Below are positions 1 to 10,000 of a stretch of DNA of 64,000 bases, piece after piece. A model generated the notes under the pieces. It saw only the letters and a list, made by a program, of their open reading frames with translations, was not told where the DNA came from and ran no database searches. The DNA lies in the NCBI GenBank assembly GCA_963747835.1, contig CAVVGO010000005.1, forward strand, positions 2,666,001 to 2,730,000. The letters run 5' to 3'. The stretch comes from JAJPKK01 sp963747835 (GTDB lineage Bacteria > Pseudomonadota > Alphaproteobacteria > Rhizobiales > Xanthobacteraceae). Position 1 is the stretch's first letter. Each line of letters opens with the position of its first letter. Both the position numbers and the translations under genes were made by a program.

Positions 1-704
1 TAGCCATATCCGCCGTTGGGCTGGATCTTGCGCAGGTTGGACAGGACGCCGTTTTTAAACCATAAACATGCAGCGAACCTGGATCCTCCGGCTTGCCGCG
101 GTCGGGATTGTTGCCGCGCGCGACGACGAGAATGGACTTATTTCCGGGCGTTGCCCGGATCTGATGGAAATAGATGCCCTTCTCCAGATTGTCGGGCTGC
201 GGACCTCATCGCCAAGGCTGCCATCGCCTTTGATGCGATGCACGCTCACGCCGGCCGGAAAGTTGTAGGCTACCAAGCACATAATCGCCGTTGACGTCGA
301 CACTCGTATGGATCGGCCGCGAGCGAAGCTCACATATCGCCAAGGGGCGTCAGCTCGCCGGTCGGCCCGACCGGAACGCGGCGAGGCGGTGCTCGTTGCC
401 AGAAAAGCCTGGGCCGCCGGTGCTCGACGAAACATAAAGATATTTGCGCGACGGATGCGGCCACACATATTGAATGCCGCCCGGCATTTCGACCGTGCCG
501 CGCCTCGCCAGCGTTACGGCGTCGGCATCGACCTCGAAATGGGTCAGCTCGGTTCCAACGCCGGAGTAGAGGGCCATGTTTCCTTCTCGGTCTGTGCGAA
601 CGAGGCCGCGGCGCCACGACGGTGCCGGCCAGCATGGCGGAAAATGTGCGGCGATCGAACGATCTGTGGACTTCCTCCCTTCGGTGCGATTTTATTGCGG
701 CCAT
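1..704 (-). pseudogene. Lactonase-family seven-bladed beta-propeller protein, frameshifted and cut by the window edge
   Basis: Conceptual translation on the minus strand needs at least three reading-frame changes. The pieces in order are an N-terminal segment with SFDRRTFSAMLAGTVVA, which looks like a Tat-type export signal, then LTHFEVDADAVTLARRGTVE and KYLYVSSSTGGPGF, then LVAYNFPAGVSVHRIKGDGS, then GIYFHQIRATPGNKSILVVA. This string of short blade-like repeats matches 6-phosphogluconolactonase/lactonase (PF10282) proteins, which act on sugar lactones or are exported propellers of unknown substrate. The gene runs off base 1, so the C-terminal half is missing. It is divergent from the kinase gene to its right. 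The breaks may be sequencing indels or true decay; the preserved residues between them favour recent origin either way. Confidence 0.72.
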
Positions 705-906
705 CTAACGCGCCGGGCCGCGTCAATCCGCAACCAGGGGCGTCGACCGCGCACCGGGTCGCGCGGCACGGCGAGGGGGGGGAGCGTATATTGTGCCGAA
801 AGAACGATGACGCGAACACACAGGGTTCTGGGAGGAAGCCATTCGGGCAGACGTGAAAAGCGACGATCCACCGCCGGCCCGTGGCGCAGCCGCGTGCTGA
901 ACGGCT

Positions 907-2326
907 GTGGTTCGCCGCGCGGTACGCACACAAATTCTGATCGTATTCATCCTGATCAATCTGGTGGCCGCCGCCATCGCGGGCGGCGTGACGATCTTCA
1001 AGGCGGGGGCGGCGACCCGCATCGAGATCGCCGCCTCGATGCGGCTCGCCTGGCGTGATGGTGAGCGAGGCGGTCCAACTCGTCCGCAGGGCATGCCGGC
1101 GGAGCAATTCCTCAAAACGCTGCCGGCCCAGTTGCGCCTCGTGCGCCATGTCCGGATTTTTGTTCGCGATGCCGCCGGCGTCGTGATTTCCGATCCGGAT
1201 CGTCCGGGCGCGGCGCGCGAGGGCGATCGCCTGCCCCGCCTGGTTCGCGCGATTGATCGGGCCGCCGATCGAGCGCCACGTGTGCCGGTAATGGTGAACG
1301 GAGAGACGATCGCACTGTGGAAATCGTCAGCGAGCCACGGGACGAGATCGCAGAGGTGTGGGAGAACAGCATCGCCCTCGCCGCGGTCGCGGCCGCGACG
1401 GTCCTGCGGTGATCGGCATTCTCTACTTCGTGCTCGGCCGCGTGCTCGATCCGCTTACCGCGCTCGGCGGCGCGCTGCGGGGGCTGGAGCGGCGCGACTA
1501 CAAGCTGCGCCTCGCCCGCCCCAAAGTGCTGAGTTCGCCGCCATCACCGATCGATTCAATGCGCTCGCCGGCGCACTCGACGAGGCTCGCGCCGAGAATT
1601 TGGCACTCAACCGCCGCATTATCACCGCCCAGGACGACGAGCGGCGGCGCACTGCGCTCGAACTGCACGACGAGGTCGGCCCGAGCCTGTTCGGCCTCAA
1701 GGCGAACGCCGCCTCGATCGCCAAGGCGGCAGCCGCAATGTCCCACAGCGCCGCGCGCGCCATCGAGGAGCGGGTGCGCGACCTCACGGCGATCATCGAC
1801 CATCTGCAGAGCATCAACCGCGGCATGCTCAACCGGCTGCGGCCGATGGCGCTCGGCCATGTGCCGTTGCAGGAGATCCTCGGCGAACTCGTCCGCGAGC
1901 GCGCCCGCCAGCATCCGAACATCAAGTTCGCCCATAGCGTCGAGACGCTTGCGCGAAGCTATGGCGACACGATGGACCTGACCGTCTACCGCTGCGTCCA
2001 GGAAGCGCTCACCAATGCCATACGCCACGCCGGCGCGAGCCGGATCGAGGTGCGGGCGGCGGACCTGTCCGGCACTGCCACGCCGCGCGGCGACGGCGGA
2101 GCCCGGCTCGAAATTGCGGTGCGGGACGACGGGGTCGGCATCGCGGACGACATGGTGCCCGGATTTCGGACTTCACGGTATGCGCGAACGGGTGCAGGCG
2201 CTAGGCGGGGATTTCACCATCGAGACCGGGCCCGGCCGGGGGACCCGGCTGCGTATCGTCCTTCCGCTGTCGTCGCGGCCGGACAGTTCGGCTGAATCCG
2301 CCGACTATGCTAGCAGTGCCCCATGA
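907..2326 (+). pseudogene. Sensor histidine kinase (NarL/UhpB-type, HisKA_3), frameshifted
   Basis: Membrane-bound sensor kinase expected to phosphorylate the regulator that follows. A GTG at 907 starts a short N-terminus with a first membrane segment (ILIVFILINLVAAAIAGGV), then a periplasmic region of about 120 residues. A second membrane segment and HAMP-like stretch (VIGILYFVLGRVLDPLTALG) follow. The H-box is AQDDERRRTALELHDEVGPS, typical of HisKA_3, and the HATPase region has QEALTNAIRHAG and DDGVGIADDM. The frame changes near 1318, 1413, 1530 and 2163. The last piece (GLHGMRERVQALGGDFTIET) ends in a TGA at 2324-2326 that overlaps the regulator ATG at 2323, the expected coupling for an operon. 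That overlap supports indel errors in a functional gene, but true inactivation cannot be excluded. Confidence 0.8.
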
Positions 2327-2958
2327 CCTCCGTGCTCATCGTCGACGACCATCCCATCGTGTTGCAAGGTTGCCGGCGCATCCTCGAGGACGCCGGCATC
2401 GCGCCCGTCCTTGCGGCGAGCGATATCGTGGCCGGATATCGGCTGTACCATCGCCACCGCCCGGACGTCGTCATCGTCGACCTCGCCATCCAGGGGAAAG
2501 GGCTCGGCGGCTTCGCGCTGATCCGGCGCATCAAGACCCATGACGCGCGTGCCCATATCCTGGTGCTCAGCATGCACAACGATCCGATGATCGTGGCGCG
2601 ATCGCTCGAAGCGGGCGCGTCGGGCTATGTCCTCAAAGACACCTCGTCGGAGGAGCTCGTCAGCGCGGTGCAGCAAGTCTCGGCTGGAAGGCCTTATCTC
2701 ACCGGCGACCTCGCCATGAAAGTGGCGCTGTCCGGATCGGGCGGACGCGGCAATCCGCTCGCCGACCTGACGCCGCGCGAGTTGCAGGTCCTGGCTCTCC
2801 TCGCCGACGGCAAACCTTATGAGCGGATCGCGAACGAGCTGAACGTGAGCTACAAGACCGTCGTCAATGTCAGCTCCCAGCTCAAGCAGAAGCTCCAGGC
2901 CGGCAACCTGCCGGAGCTTGTCAGCACCGCGGTGAAGCTGCTGGCGACGCAGCCGTAG
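2323..2958 (+). CDS. NarL/FixJ-family response regulator
   Basis: A 211-residue two-domain regulator. The receiver domain (about 1-120) has the acidic pair D8-D9, phosphoacceptor D53 (VVIVDLAI), S83 and K105. The C-terminal LuxR/GerE helix-turn-helix (about 148-205) contains LTPRELQVLALLADGKPYERIA and the recognition-helix stretch NVSYKTVVNVSSQLKQKL. It is probably phosphorylated by the overlapping upstream kinase (ATGA stop/start overlap) and then binds DNA. The TonB-dependent receptor gene begins 17 bases after its stop, so that receptor is the most obvious regulated neighbour. The gene is intact, unlike its kinase. The specific signal is unknown. Confidence 0.9.
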   Translation: MTSVLIVDDHPIVLQGCRRILEDAGIAPVLAASDIVAGYRLYHRHRPDVVIVDLAIQGKGLGGFALIRRIKTHDARAHILVLSMHNDPMIVARSLEAGASGYVLKDTSSEELVSAVQQVSAGRPYLTGDLAMKVALSGSGGRGNPLADLTPRELQVLALLADGKPYERIANELNVSYKTVVNVSSQLKQKLQAGNLPELVSTAVKLLATQP

Positions 2959-2975
2959 CGCGGCGTTCGGAGGCG

Positions 2976-5600
2976 TTGCCAAAAGTTCCCGGTCCGATTT
3001 GGAACATGATCCGGCGACAGCGGCCCAGGATGCTGGCAAAAAACAGGCAGGGATTCGGGCTTGGCCTGCTGGGGATGGGAATGCCGCACAAGTACGTTGC
3101 GGAGAAGCACGCGCCAGGACGGCGCGGCCGCCGGGATACGCCGCGGCTCGTGGCGGCACTCGCGGTCGGCGCACTGAGCGTGCCGGTCGGCGCGCGGGGC
3201 CAGACCGCCCTGCCTGACATCAATGTCATCGCCACGACGCCGCTATCCCATACGCGCAGCAATCCGCCGAAGCGGACCGGCACATCGACCCCCGCCCCTG
3301 CCCGGTCCACCGCGACTGCCCGCGGCCCCGCCGCGGTAGCGCCGGCCCCCGCTGCGGCGGAGCCAGCGCCCGCCGCCGACCCGACCCTGATCGATCGCGA
3401 CAAGGTGCCGTCCAACACCGAGGTGCTCACATCCGCGGATTTCGACCACGCCCGCTCGGTCAGCTTGCTTGATTCTCTTAACGGCGGATTGCCAGGCGTC
3501 TCCCTCGGCGATCAGTCGGGTAATGCGTTCCAGCGCGACCTCAATTACCGCGGCTTCGTCGCCTCGCCGGTGCCCGGCACCCCTCAAGGGCTTGCGGTCT
3601 ACCAGAACGGCGTGCGCATCAATGAGTCCTACGGCGACGTCGTCAACTGGGACTTCATTCCGGAAATGGCGATCAACAAACTGAGCTTGGTGCCCAGCAG
3701 TCCGATCTTCGGCCTCAACGCCATCGGCGGCGCCCTGACCATCGATATGAAGAACGGCTTCACCTACCAGGGCACGGAGGTGCAGGCGCTCGCGGGCTCC
3801 TATGGCCGGCGGTCGGCCGGGGCCCAGTCCGGCGTCCAGGACGGGAATCTCTCGGCCTACGTAGCTTTTGACGCCACCAACGATGCCGGATGGCGGCAAT
3901 TCTCTTCCGCCTCCGAATTGCGCCGCATGTATCTGGATGTCGGCGCCCGCAACGACACAACCGAATTCCACGTCAACTTCACCGGCGCAGACAACAATCT
4001 CGGTGCCGCCGCGGCAACTCCGATCCAGATGCTCAACCAGAATTATGCATCGGTCTATACCTATCCGCAGTCGACGCATCTCCAGCTCGCGTTTGTGACC
4101 TCGAGCCTGAGCTACACGGCGAGCGATACGCTGTCGTTCCAGAGCAATGCATATTATCGCGGTTTCTGGCAGGCCCATGTCGACGGCAACGGCACCGATG
4201 CGATGCCGTGCGGGCGGGCCCCCACCACGTTTTGTATCGACGGTGGTCCGCTCAACCTGAACAACCCGCTCCTGCCGGACAACCTCCCGGCAAATGCATT
4301 CCTTGGCGAGACCGACCGCAACTGGACCGCGACCAACAGCTTCGGCGGCACCGCGCAGGCTACCGACACTGCAAATATCCTCGATCATGGCAATCATCTG
4401 ACGTTGGGCGTCAGTGTGGACCACGGACACACCCAGTTCCACGGCGACAGCGAGCTCGGCACGATCGACCAGAACCTGAACGTGACGGGTGCAGGCGTTT
4501 TTATCGATCAGCCGCTCGCCGACATCACGCCGGTTCATGTGCTCGCGCTCAATACCTATACCGGCCTGTTCGCGACCGACACGTTCGACGTTACGTCGAG
4601 ATTCTCGATCACGGCAGGCGCGCGGTTCAACATCGCCCAGATCAACCTCATGGACGAGACCGGGGCCAATCCTCTGCTCAACAGCAGCAGCCGCTACGAA
4701 CGCCTCAATCCGACCATCGGCGGGACCTACAAGATCACCCCGAACTTTACCATCTACGCGGGATATTCGGAGGCGAACCGCGCCCCGACGCCGCTCGAGC
4801 TCGGCTGCTCGAGCCCGACGACGCCGTGCATGATCGACAATTTCCTGATCGCGGACCCGCCGCTCAAGCAGGTGGTGTCGCATACCTACGAGGCCGGCCT
4901 GCGCGGAAGCTTCGGTGCGAGCGACAAGACCGGGCGGCTGACGTGGGGCCTTGGCGTGTTCCGCACCAGCCTCACCGACGACATCATCAACGTCGCCAGC
5001 ACGGTGCCGATGTTCGGCTATTTCCAGAACATCCAGAAGGATCTGCGGGAGGGCATCGAGGCGAAGCTCAACTATAGGGTCGCCCGCTGGAACGCCTACG
5101 CGAACTACACTTATGTCGACGCGACCTATCAGACCAATGTCCTCCTCTCGTCGCCCAACAATCCATTCGCCGATGCGAACGGCAATATCATGGTCACTCC
5201 GGGCGATCACATCCCGGCCGTCCCAGCGCACCGGTTCAAGGCCGGCGCCGAATACAATATTACGGACGCGTGGAAATTCGGTGCCGACGTCAACATGGTC
5301 GGCAGCCAATACCTGATTCACGACGACGCCAACCAGAACCCGCAGGTCTCACCCTATGCGGTCGTCAATCTGCACACCTCCTACCAGGTCAACAAGTACA
5401 TCGAAGTGTTCGGCCTCGTGAACAATCTCTTCAACACCCACTACTACGCGACCGGGACGTTCGCAGAGGTCAATGGGGGCACCGGCATCTACAACAGCAA
5501 CACGTCGGGGAACAACGCCTTCCTCAACCTCACCGACCCGAGAACTTACCTGCCCGGGATGCCATTTGCGGCCTATGCAGGTCTCCGCGCAAAATTTTGA
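2976..5600 (+). CDS. TonB-dependent outer-membrane receptor
   Basis: An 874-residue receptor for energised uptake across the outer membrane. The plug domain (about 130-250) includes DFDHARSVSLLDSLNGGLPG, LNYRGFVASPVPGTPQGLAV and IFGLNAIGGALTIDMKNGF. The long barrel ends in AYAGLRAKF with the terminal Phe typical of outer-membrane barrels. A signal-like stretch (RLVAALAVGALSVPVGA) lies near residues 54-70, followed by a TonB-box-like LPDINVIATT and a Pro/Ala-rich linker. The start is uncertain: a TTG at 2976 directly after GGAGG gives the long form, while ATG codons at 3006, 3075 or 3081 would put the signal peptide closer to the N-terminus. The ligand (siderophore, cobalamin or other) cannot be told from sequence. 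Context with a two-component pair suggests regulated uptake. Confidence 0.88.
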   Translation: MPKVPGPIWNMIRRQRPRMLAKNRQGFGLGLLGMGMPHKYVAEKHAPGRRGRRDTPRLVAALAVGALSVPVGARGQTALPDINVIATTPLSHTRSNPPKRTGTSTPAPARSTATARGPAAVAPAPAAAEPAPAADPTLIDRDKVPSNTEVLTSADFDHARSVSLLDSLNGGLPGVSLGDQSGNAFQRDLNYRGFVASPVPGTPQGLAVYQNGVRINESYGDVVNWDFIPEMAINKLSLVPSSPIFGLNAIGGALTIDMKNGFTYQGTEVQALAGSYGRRSAGAQSGVQDGNLSAYVAFDATNDAGWRQFSSASELRRMYLDVGARNDTTEFHVNFTGADNNLGAAAATPIQMLNQNYASVYTYPQSTHLQLAFVTSSLSYTASDTLSFQSNAYYRGFWQAHVDGNGTDAMPCGRAPTTFCIDGGPLNLNNPLLPDNLPANAFLGETDRNWTATNSFGGTAQATDTANILDHGNHLTLGVSVDHGHTQFHGDSELGTIDQNLNVTGAGVFIDQPLADITPVHVLALNTYTGLFATDTFDVTSRFSITAGARFNIAQINLMDETGANPLLNSSSRYERLNPTIGGTYKITPNFTIYAGYSEANRAPTPLELGCSSPTTPCMIDNFLIADPPLKQVVSHTYEAGLRGSFGASDKTGRLTWGLGVFRTSLTDDIINVASTVPMFGYFQNIQKDLREGIEAKLNYRVARWNAYANYTYVDATYQTNVLLSSPNNPFADANGNIMVTPGDHIPAVPAHRFKAGAEYNITDAWKFGADVNMVGSQYLIHDDANQNPQVSPYAVVNLHTSYQVNKYIEVFGLVNNLFNTHYYATGTFAEVNGGTGIYNSNTSGNNAFLNLTDPRTYLPGMPFAAYAGLRAKF

Positions 5601-5769
5601 GTGAGCCGTCATGATCCAGACCAGTCCACAGCCTTCAAGCGACGTGCTCAAGCAGGCCGGCAAGACCGGATCCGTGCGTCATTTTCTTTCGCGGCTACCG
5701 GTGCTGCTCAAGCGTCGGGATGGACGGGCGCTAGGCACGTTATACGAGCTCGATTTCACGGAGGCTTCC

Positions 5770-6576
5770 ATGAAAACCCTGACCATGGCCGTCGCGGCGG
5801 TTTGTGCGTCGATGGCTCCTGCCGTGGCGGCCGATATCTCAGGCCCGCCGCTCTACAAGGCAGCGGTGCCGGCACCGTGGAGTTGGACCGGTTTTTATCT
5901 CGGCGCAAATGTCGGCGGGCATCAGGGAACAGACAGCATCACATCGACGACGGACCCCTCCGGGTGGACTCCCGTCGGGGCTGCGTCGATCGACGGTTCG
6001 TCTCCGACCTCGCTCCATCCACGTGGCGTCATTGCCGGCCTACAGGCGGGCTACAATTTGCAGATTAACAGCATCGTGCTCGGTCTCGAGGGCGACATGA
6101 CCTGGCCGTTCGGAACCACGATGCGTACATTGACGTTAAACGGCTTGCCAGCCGCAAACGGATTGCCGGGCTTCGAGAACGGCGACTTCATGCAGAATTC
6201 TACGAAGTTGCAGTTCCTGGCGACGGTGCGGCCACGTCTGGGAGTGACTTTCGACCACCTGCTGCTTTATGTGACTGGCGGTTTAGCGGTAGGCACGCTT
6301 CAAACGACGGATTCGTTCGCCGCGATCAACGGAAGCTCTCTCGCGACGGTCAGCAGCTCATCCTCGCGCACCGGTTGGACCGGCGGAGGCGGCGCGGAAT
6401 ACGCGCTCACCCGCAATTGGTCCATCAAGGGCGAATATTTGCGTGTCGACCTCGGCACCGACACCGCGTTGATTCCAACGTGTCCGGCTTGTGTCCCCGG
6501 GACCGACATCATCATCAAACACAAATATACCGACGACATCGTCCGATTCGGCGCGAATTTCAAATTCGACGAATGA
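5770..6576 (+). CDS. Omp25/Omp31-like outer-membrane beta-barrel protein
   Basis: A 268-residue exported barrel of the Omp25-like family (PF13505) common in rhizobia and Brucella. The start at 5770 is chosen because GGAGG at 5760-5764 lies five bases upstream and the product then begins with a clean signal peptide (MKTLTMAVAAVCASMAPAVA, cleavage near AVAAD). The mature N-terminus has SWTGFYLGANVGGHQG, the classic first strand of this family. Alternating hydrophobic strands follow (LQFLATVRPRLGVTFD, LLLYVTGGLAVG, WSIKGEYLRVDLG). The C-terminus is FGANFKFDE rather than ending in an aromatic residue. An in-frame ATG at 5611 would add 53 residues with no signal and is not preferred. It is a structural or porin-like surface protein with no enzymatic role inferred. 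Confidence 0.88.
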   Translation: MKTLTMAVAAVCASMAPAVAADISGPPLYKAAVPAPWSWTGFYLGANVGGHQGTDSITSTTDPSGWTPVGAASIDGSSPTSLHPRGVIAGLQAGYNLQINSIVLGLEGDMTWPFGTTMRTLTLNGLPAANGLPGFENGDFMQNSTKLQFLATVRPRLGVTFDHLLLYVTGGLAVGTLQTTDSFAAINGSSLATVSSSSSRTGWTGGGGAEYALTRNWSIKGEYLRVDLGTDTALIPTCPACVPGTDIIIKHKYTDDIVRFGANFKFDE

Positions 6577-6887
6577 CCTGGCGCGGTCAACTCTACGTTT
6601 CGTAGCAGGCGAAGCTGCGATCGTTGAATGCAAACGTCGATTCTCTCTCGCTGTCCAATCGCCGCCGCGAGCCCGCGAGTACCACACTTTCCGTTCAATC
6701 TATCCTTAACTCTGGGGCGTTCGCTCGTGTCGTCAACGGCCGGGCGCTAAATACAGGCGCGCTGGGTTGTCTATGGCAATTATTATCTCAAGCGCACCGT
6801 CATCTCCCAAGCCCTTCTCAGCGCCAACGCCTATGGGGGCGTGCGGGCGACGTTCTCAACGCCGTTAGAGCTAGAGCGGATCTCGAT
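6577..6887. other. Intergenic region between convergent genes
   Basis: About 310 bases between the Omp25-like gene and the large exoprotein gene, which converge here. No supported coding sequence, RNA gene or clear T-tract terminator was seen. The hairpin at its right end (6888-6977) is listed separately. Confidence 0.5.
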
Positions 6888-6977
6888 GCCGTAGGGTGGG
6901 CAAAGGCGCTCTTCGCGCCGTGCCCACGCCTTGGGGCCGAGCAACGTGGGCACGCTTTGCTTTGCCCACCCTACGGC
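6888..6977. repeat. Nested inverted repeat, possible bidirectional terminator
   Basis: Perfect 18-bp outer arms lie at 6888-6905 (GCCGTAGGGTGGGCAAAG) and 6960-6977. Inside them are perfect 10-bp arms at 6919-6928 (CGTGCCCACG) and 6945-6954. The element sits between two convergent genes, so it could fold in either transcript and end transcription from both sides. The GTAGGGTGGGCAAAG sequence resembles a dispersed palindromic repeat type common in Bradyrhizobium-like genomes, so this may be a REP-like copy rather than a dedicated terminator. Confidence 0.7.
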
Positions 6978-7003
6978 TGATTCCACTCGGTTTATATTCG
7001 CTC

Positions 7004-10000
7004 TCACCGCGCCAGCAACGGCGCGACCATTGCGGCTGACTTGCCGGATGCCGGCAGCGCTGGAGGCGGCGCGACCACGGCCGCAGACTTGTCCGTTATC
7101 CGCGGCGGCGCGACGCGCAGCGCCCTCAGCGGATCGACGAGACCGGCGCCGAATTGCGGATTGACGCCCTTCGGCCCGAGGCCTTTCGCGGTCGACATCA
7201 GGATGGCGCGGATTTCTTCGGGCGTCCGCGACGGAAGTTGCGCGATCAGCAGCGCCGCGACGCCGCTCACTTCGGCGGTCGCAACCGACGTGCCGGTGGT
7301 GAGTTGGACGCCGTCATTGGGGGCCGGCACCAGAACGTCGACGCCCGGCGCCGCGACCGCGACGTATTTGCCCTGGTTGGCTCCCTTGAACAGGCGATCG
7401 TGGTCGTCGGTCGCCGTCACCGCGATGACGTTCGGATCGGCGCCCGGATAGAGCGGCGGCGATTTCGGCCCGGCATTGCCGGCCGCGCCGATCAGCACGA
7501 TGCCCTTCTCGCGGGCGATCTGGAGCGCCTGGGCGAGCGCCGGATCGCGCGGCCCGGCGAAGCTCATGTTGACGACCCGCGCCCCTTGGGAGATCGCGTA
7601 ATCGAGCCCCTTGATGATCTTGATCGAGGTCGATTCCCCGGAGGCCTCGCCTCCGAACGCGCAGATCGCGATGACCTTCACGTTGGGCGCGACGCCCATC
7701 AGGTTCTTGCGCGACGCGATCGCGCCGGTCATGCCGGTGCCGTGGGCATCCGGCGGGGTGGCGCCGCAGCCGGCGTCGTAGCGGTTCATCACCACGCCGG
7801 CGAGATCGGGATGGGCGGAGTCGATTTCGGAATCGATCACCGCGACGATGACATTGTCGCCCTTGCTTACCCGGTGGGTTTCGCCGAGATGGAATTTTTC
7901 GATGACATATTGGGCTGGGTCGCCGACGATCTCGGCATCGGGGTCGGAAGGAAGCGAGGCGGGCGCCCCGACCGGCCCGGTGACGGGGGCGGGCGCGGCG
8001 GCAGCCGTCAGTCCCGGCGCGAAGGGACCGGTAAGAACCGGCGCATCCTGGGTAAGCCCGTAGGTATAATTCGGCTGCACGGCTCCGATCTTGCTCGCCT
8101 CGATCTCGCGGATGACCTCGCGCACCGAACGTCCGTTGGGGATGCCGAAGGTGTAGACGGTGCGGCCGAACACCCCGAACGGCTGCGAAGAAATGATCGT
8201 CAGGCCGAACTGCTGGGCGATCTGCTCGACCTGTTGCAGCGAGGTGCCATTGCCGATCTGGAACACGACTTCGTTCGACTTGAAGTGCGTCTCGCCGGGC
8301 GGCGGCATGCCTGAACCGGGCGGCAACGGAATGATCGGCATATCGATGAGGCGCGTCCCCGGAGGCGCCCCGTTGCCACCACGGCCGCCGATGCTGCCGG
8401 TAGCGCCGTTGTTGCCACCATTGCCGCCGTTACCGCCATTGCCTCCGTTTCCACCGTTGCCGCCTGGAGTTCCGAGATTGACTGGCGTGAATACCGGTTG
8501 ATCCGATGGCGGCGTGTAGAACTGCGTCGGGTTCAGGAACGACGTTTGCTGCGTGCCGTAATTGCCGACATCGCCGTTCGTATTCCCCGAATTGCCGCCG
8601 TTGCTGTTGGTGTTGCCACCGGGCGCCTGCAAGTCGCTCAAGACGTTGCAGATCGTTGCGGCACAACTCGGTAGCCAGACCGGAGATGTCAGAGCCGATT
8701 GGGGCGTCGTGGTGCCGACCGGCGGCGGCGTCAAACCCCCACCGGCGAAACTTACGTTTGTGGTTTGGTCGATGGTCCCATTGGGAAAGGTCGATGGCGA
8801 AGCGAACGGATTTGAACCGCCAAAACTGTACGTGCCGCTGAAGCCGGCGATTCCGCCGACCTGGTTTCCTGTACCATTCGACACCAGATCGACGGTGCCG
8901 TGGCTGTCAACAATATTGCCAGCGTTTAGACCGGCCAATCCCCCGATGAAATCGTTCGCACCGTTGCCGGTTACGACCGGATCGACCGAGGACGACTTCA
9001 CCGTACCAAGATTGACGCCGACCAGCCCGCCGATATAGCTGTCCGCCCCCCCGGTCACATTACTCAAGGACCTGGAGTAGCCCACCGTGCCGCCGTTTAC
9101 GCCGACGAGGCCGCCAACAAAGCTGTTCGAGCCGTTGCTCGTTACCCCGCCCCTGTTATCCGCCGTCGACCCGTAAATCTGACCATTCGCGTCGAGGACG
9201 CCGACGAGGCCGCCAACGGTGCTGTTGCCGCCGGCGTCGACCGTGCCATAGGCGGCCGTGCGATAGAAATTTCCATCTCCATACCCGGCGAACCCGCCCG
9301 CAACGGTGGAATTGCCGGCCTTGACGCTGCCGAAGGCCTTCGAATTGGCGATCGTCGCCTTATTGTTGAATGCGATGCCGCTGGTGCAGCTGTCGCATTC
9401 ATTTGTGGCATTGCTCCCGACAAAACCGCCCGCCACGCTATTGTCGCCGGCCCTCACCTTCACATCGGCGAAGGAATTGAAGATCACGCCGGAATTGTTC
9501 GCCGCGAAACCGCCGACCTGGAGAAACTGGACGTTCGACGACCCGACGCGGCCCCGTGCAAACGAGTCGACGATGACTCCCTCGTTCGTTCCAACGAAGC
9601 CGCCGAGATTGGTCGCGTCGCTATGCTGATCCCACGGCGCGCCTGAACCGGCGGCGCCGATGACCGTGCTGAGGGCGAAAGCGTCCTTGATGAAACCGCT
9701 GTTGTCGCCGACAAGGCCGCCGGCCGTTCCTCCCGAGCCGACCTTGACGGTCCCGGTCGCGCAAGTATCTCCGCTCCGGCATCGGGTGGACTCCGTATCC
9801 TGATTGCGCCCGGAGATCATCCCGGAATTCTGGCCAACCAGGCCGCCGACGATCTCGTAGTCGCAATTGGAGTTATTCGCGCAGTTGCCGTTGTTTGGCG
9901 CGACTGTTGCGGTCGCCGTCACGCTGCCGCTCGCGCGCGAATCCCTGACGGTCCCGCCCTCCGCATTCTGGCCCACCAGCCCGCCGAGGAGCACGTCGAT

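Noticed and set aside
3243..5321. Long open frame antisense to the TonB-dependent receptor gene
   Set aside because: Arg/Gly/Val-rich low-complexity translation typical of the complementary strand of GC-rich genes; the sense frame has clear receptor motifs.
8380..8470. Short tandem repeat that might be a CRISPR or PE_PGRS-like element
   Set aside because: It encodes the in-frame GGNGG linker of the exoprotein; there are no unique spacers of uniform length.
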